Assembly: GCA_017399915.1 (NCBI GenBank)
Contig: JAFQAS010000040.1
Location: 1-42,535 of the forward strand
From: Muribaculaceae bacterium
Lineage (GTDB): Bacteria > Bacteroidota > Bacteroidia > Bacteroidales > Muribaculaceae
DNA: 42,535 bases
Reading direction: 5' to 3'
Part shown: one piece after another, positions 41,076-42,535 of the stretch
How the letters are laid out: each line of letters starts with the position of its first letter
How positions within the stretch are numbered: the first letter of the stretch is position 1
Made by a program: the position numbers and the translations under genes
The notes under the pieces: model-generated
The model's input: the letters and a program-made list of their open reading frames with translations, nothing else
Database searches by the model: none
Told to the model about the DNA's origin: nothing

Positions 41076-42209
41076 CTAGTGTTTTAATGGTATTTTTCGT
41101 GTTATTTGCTCTCCGTTATTGTTTATTGATAGGATATAATCTCCTTGGGGCAACTCATTTATCTCTATTTCAGGATTATTCGTATTTCCCGATGCAAAAA
41201 CTCGTCCTAACATATCGCACAACACATAATCAACACCTCCTGCACTAACAATTTGTGTCGAAAATGTTATTTTTAAGGTTTCATCTTTATATGAGATTAC
41301 TATATCATTGTTGGCTAACGGGGACTCTATTGATGGTGCGTTAGAGCCATCTGCATTTGCATTTAATTGATTTGACATTACAATCGTTCCAAATTCATTA
41401 TTACTTTTTATTTGTTGCCTGACTATTTGATTTTCTTTGTCATTGGTTTTGTATGTTTGTTCCGACGGATAGCATATAAACGAGGCTCCTTGCTTGCCGG
41501 TTTCTTTTCCTTTATGAAAGTTGGTATTAATTATTGTTTCCACTATGGGATAACGATAACCTTGTGCATACCAAGTATATCGTTCTTCTATGCGTCGCAT
41601 AGTTGTATCGGCAATATTCATAACTCGAGTGGTATCATCTTCTTTTCGCATAATGTTAATAATGAAATTACATATACGATGAACTCTAATAACATCGGTT
41701 ATAGTATCCCCATCAGGAAGATAAATCACTCCCTCTCCATCACAAAGCACAGTTGAACTTCCGTTGATTCTCACTGCCATTGTACGTGAATATTCCCCAT
41801 GAAAGCAATATGGCTTAGTGGCTTTATCGCCATAACGCATTGGATATATCAATTCTATCGCAGCATTAGAATCTCGCATGAATGTACTACGATTTTCATA
41901 ACCTCGCCATAAAAGAGTATCGCCTCTTAATCGAAAATCATAACGTGTGCCATATTCGGTTGTATTAATCAACGAATCATCAATGACGCTATAAAAAACT
42001 TTTGTATTTCCGTCAACAACCTGTGCCTGAGAAAAATCCCAAACTACATTCTTTCCCGAATCACCAGGAGCGACAAATGATATTCTTGTTTTTGTGAAAT
42101 TGTCCCCATTTTGAGGTAGATTGTGCGTTTTTGTTATCTCATTCCCCATCATTGAACCCACAACGATGGTAAAAAATAAGATAAACATATTTAATCTAAC
42201 TATTTTCAT
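41076..42209 (-). CDS. Secreted protein with type IX secretion sorting domain, first gene of the RHS operon
   Basis: 377 residues. Signal peptide 1-22 (FILFFTIVVGSMMG). The body (about 25-290) is beta-rich with no recognised domain. The C-terminus (about 300-377) is a type A Por sorting domain: ITFSTQIVSAGGVDYVLCDM, LGRVFASG, ELPQGDYILSINNNGEQITR and KIPLKH. It ends 12 nt before the 991-residue YD gene, so the two are co-transcribed. It might be a surface anchor or outer-membrane partner for the RHS shell; this is inference from the operon. Confidence 0.8.
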   Translation of the reverse strand: MKIVRLNMFILFFTIVVGSMMGNEITKTHNLPQNGDNFTKTRISFVAPGDSGKNVVWDFSQAQVVDGNTKVFYSVIDDSLINTTEYGTRYDFRLRGDTLLWRGYENRSTFMRDSNAAIELIYPMRYGDKATKPYCFHGEYSRTMAVRINGSSTVLCDGEGVIYLPDGDTITDVIRVHRICNFIINIMRKEDDTTRVMNIADTTMRRIEERYTWYAQGYRYPIVETIINTNFHKGKETGKQGASFICYPSEQTYKTNDKENQIVRQQIKSNNEFGTIVMSNQLNANADGSNAPSIESPLANNDIVISYKDETLKITFSTQIVSAGGVDYVLCDMLGRVFASGNTNNPEIEINELPQGDYILSINNNGEQITRKIPLKH

Positions 42210-42366
42210 GGTGCTTTTTAGTTTAAGATATTATTACTTTTGATTTTACAAATATCTATAATTTACGTAAAAATTCCAATCAAGGTTGTTCACTTTTTAT
42301 TTTTTTAACAATAGTCTTTATAATTTATGCTATATCAAAATATTAAATGCAATAGATTTGATAAAT

Positions 42367-42385
42367 TTCTATGATTTTTCGTAAC
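42367..42385. repeat. 19-bp direct repeat, right copy
   Basis: TTCTATGATTTTTCGTAAC, identical to 33986-34004. Here it is continuous with a good promoter -7 element (TAACTTTG at 42382-42389). Confidence 0.7.
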
Positions 42386-42409
42386 TTTGTAGCATGAAGT
42401 TACGAAAAA
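42375..42409 (+). promoter_or_regulatory. Promoter with a 13-bp inverted repeat around the transcript start
   Basis: TTTTTCGTAACTT (42375-42387) and AAGTTACGAAAAA (42397-42409) are perfect inverted arms with a 9-nt spacer. The left arm overlaps the -7 element TAACTTTG (42382-42389). This is the geometry of a repressor operator, or else one end of an element. Confidence 0.5.
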
Positions 42410-42426
42410 GGTCTAAATTATTGAGA

Positions 42427-42535
42427 ATGAATAACGACCTTTTGGTTGAATATGTATTGGGTTACGAATTAGCAATATACAGAGTGTTTTGGTCTTCTGC
42501 GTTTTGCATAACTTCAAATAACTCTTTCTGTATCG
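42427..42535 (+). CDS. Unknown protein, 5' end only
   Basis: An open frame runs off the right edge. Its first ATG (42394) lies only 5 nt after the -7 element and so would be upstream of the expected transcript start. I choose the next in-frame ATG at 42427 (MNNDLLVEYVLGYELAIYRV). Only 36 residues are visible and I do not recognise them. The gene diverges from the RHS operon. Confidence 0.35.
   Translation, partial: MNNDLLVEYVLGYELAIYRVFWSSAFCITSNNSFCI

Noticed and set aside
1..42535. CRISPR arrays, tRNA or rRNA genes, complete insertion sequences
   Set aside because: None found: no regularly spaced repeats with unique spacers, no cloverleaf-like sequence in spacers, and no transposase among the coding regions.

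Overview
This window looks like chromosomal DNA from a member of the order Bacteroidales. The evidence is TAnnTTTG-type -7 promoter elements, weak or absent Shine-Dalgarno sequences, many short lipoproteins, C-terminal type IX (Por) secretion tails and a DUF5723-like barrel. The tail RYNLxGQPVxDNYRGIVIQKGKK on two proteins suggests a Muribaculaceae- or Prevotella-like lineage, but I cannot fix the genus by eye.

Layout. 1-3.9 kb: the 5' end of a beta-propeller-like secreted protein and a 1058-residue secreted GLUG-repeat protein with a type IX sorting tail. 3.9-17.4 kb: thirteen consecutive minus-strand genes. Most are secreted proteins or lipoproteins, including two paralogous pairs. The cluster is headed by a membrane-spanning TPR-AraC hybrid regulator and a small stand-alone AraC-type DNA-binding protein. 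17.8-22.5 kb: a housekeeping run ybeY-mnmG-apt-uvrC with a perfect parS centromere site between mnmG and apt. 22.9-28.9 kb: DNA alkylation repair, O-acetylhomoserine sulfhydrylase, a LicD/cytidylyltransferase pair facing a Kdo/InaA-like kinase, and a nucleoside kinase. 29.2-30.6 kb: a HipB/HipA toxin-antitoxin pair with repeated operator-like sequences. 30.7-33.8 kb: a lipoprotein plus outer-membrane barrel operon. 34.0-42.2 kb: an AT-rich RHS/YD-repeat island with a variable toxin-like tip, a small four-helix membrane protein as candidate immunity, and a displaced remnant of the RHS core.

Main finding: four promoters in the 7.5-17.5 kb cluster carry a palindromic box TGCA-N6-TGCA (core NNANCG), 23-24 nt upstream of a -7 element. 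They precede the TPR-AraC gene, the small AraC operon, the large leucine-rich-repeat protein operon and a lipoprotein gene. The two AraC-type domains share nearly identical recognition helices. In two cases the box also forms the apex of a strong terminator hairpin whose outer arms differ in sequence while the box is unchanged. I infer a local, self-regulated envelope regulon.

Second finding: the RHS locus shows the architecture of a polymorphic-toxin tip-exchange site. A 71-bp perfect copy of the RHS core lies directly downstream of the candidate immunity gene, and a 19-bp direct repeat brackets the island.

No tRNA, rRNA, CRISPR array or complete insertion sequence was seen.
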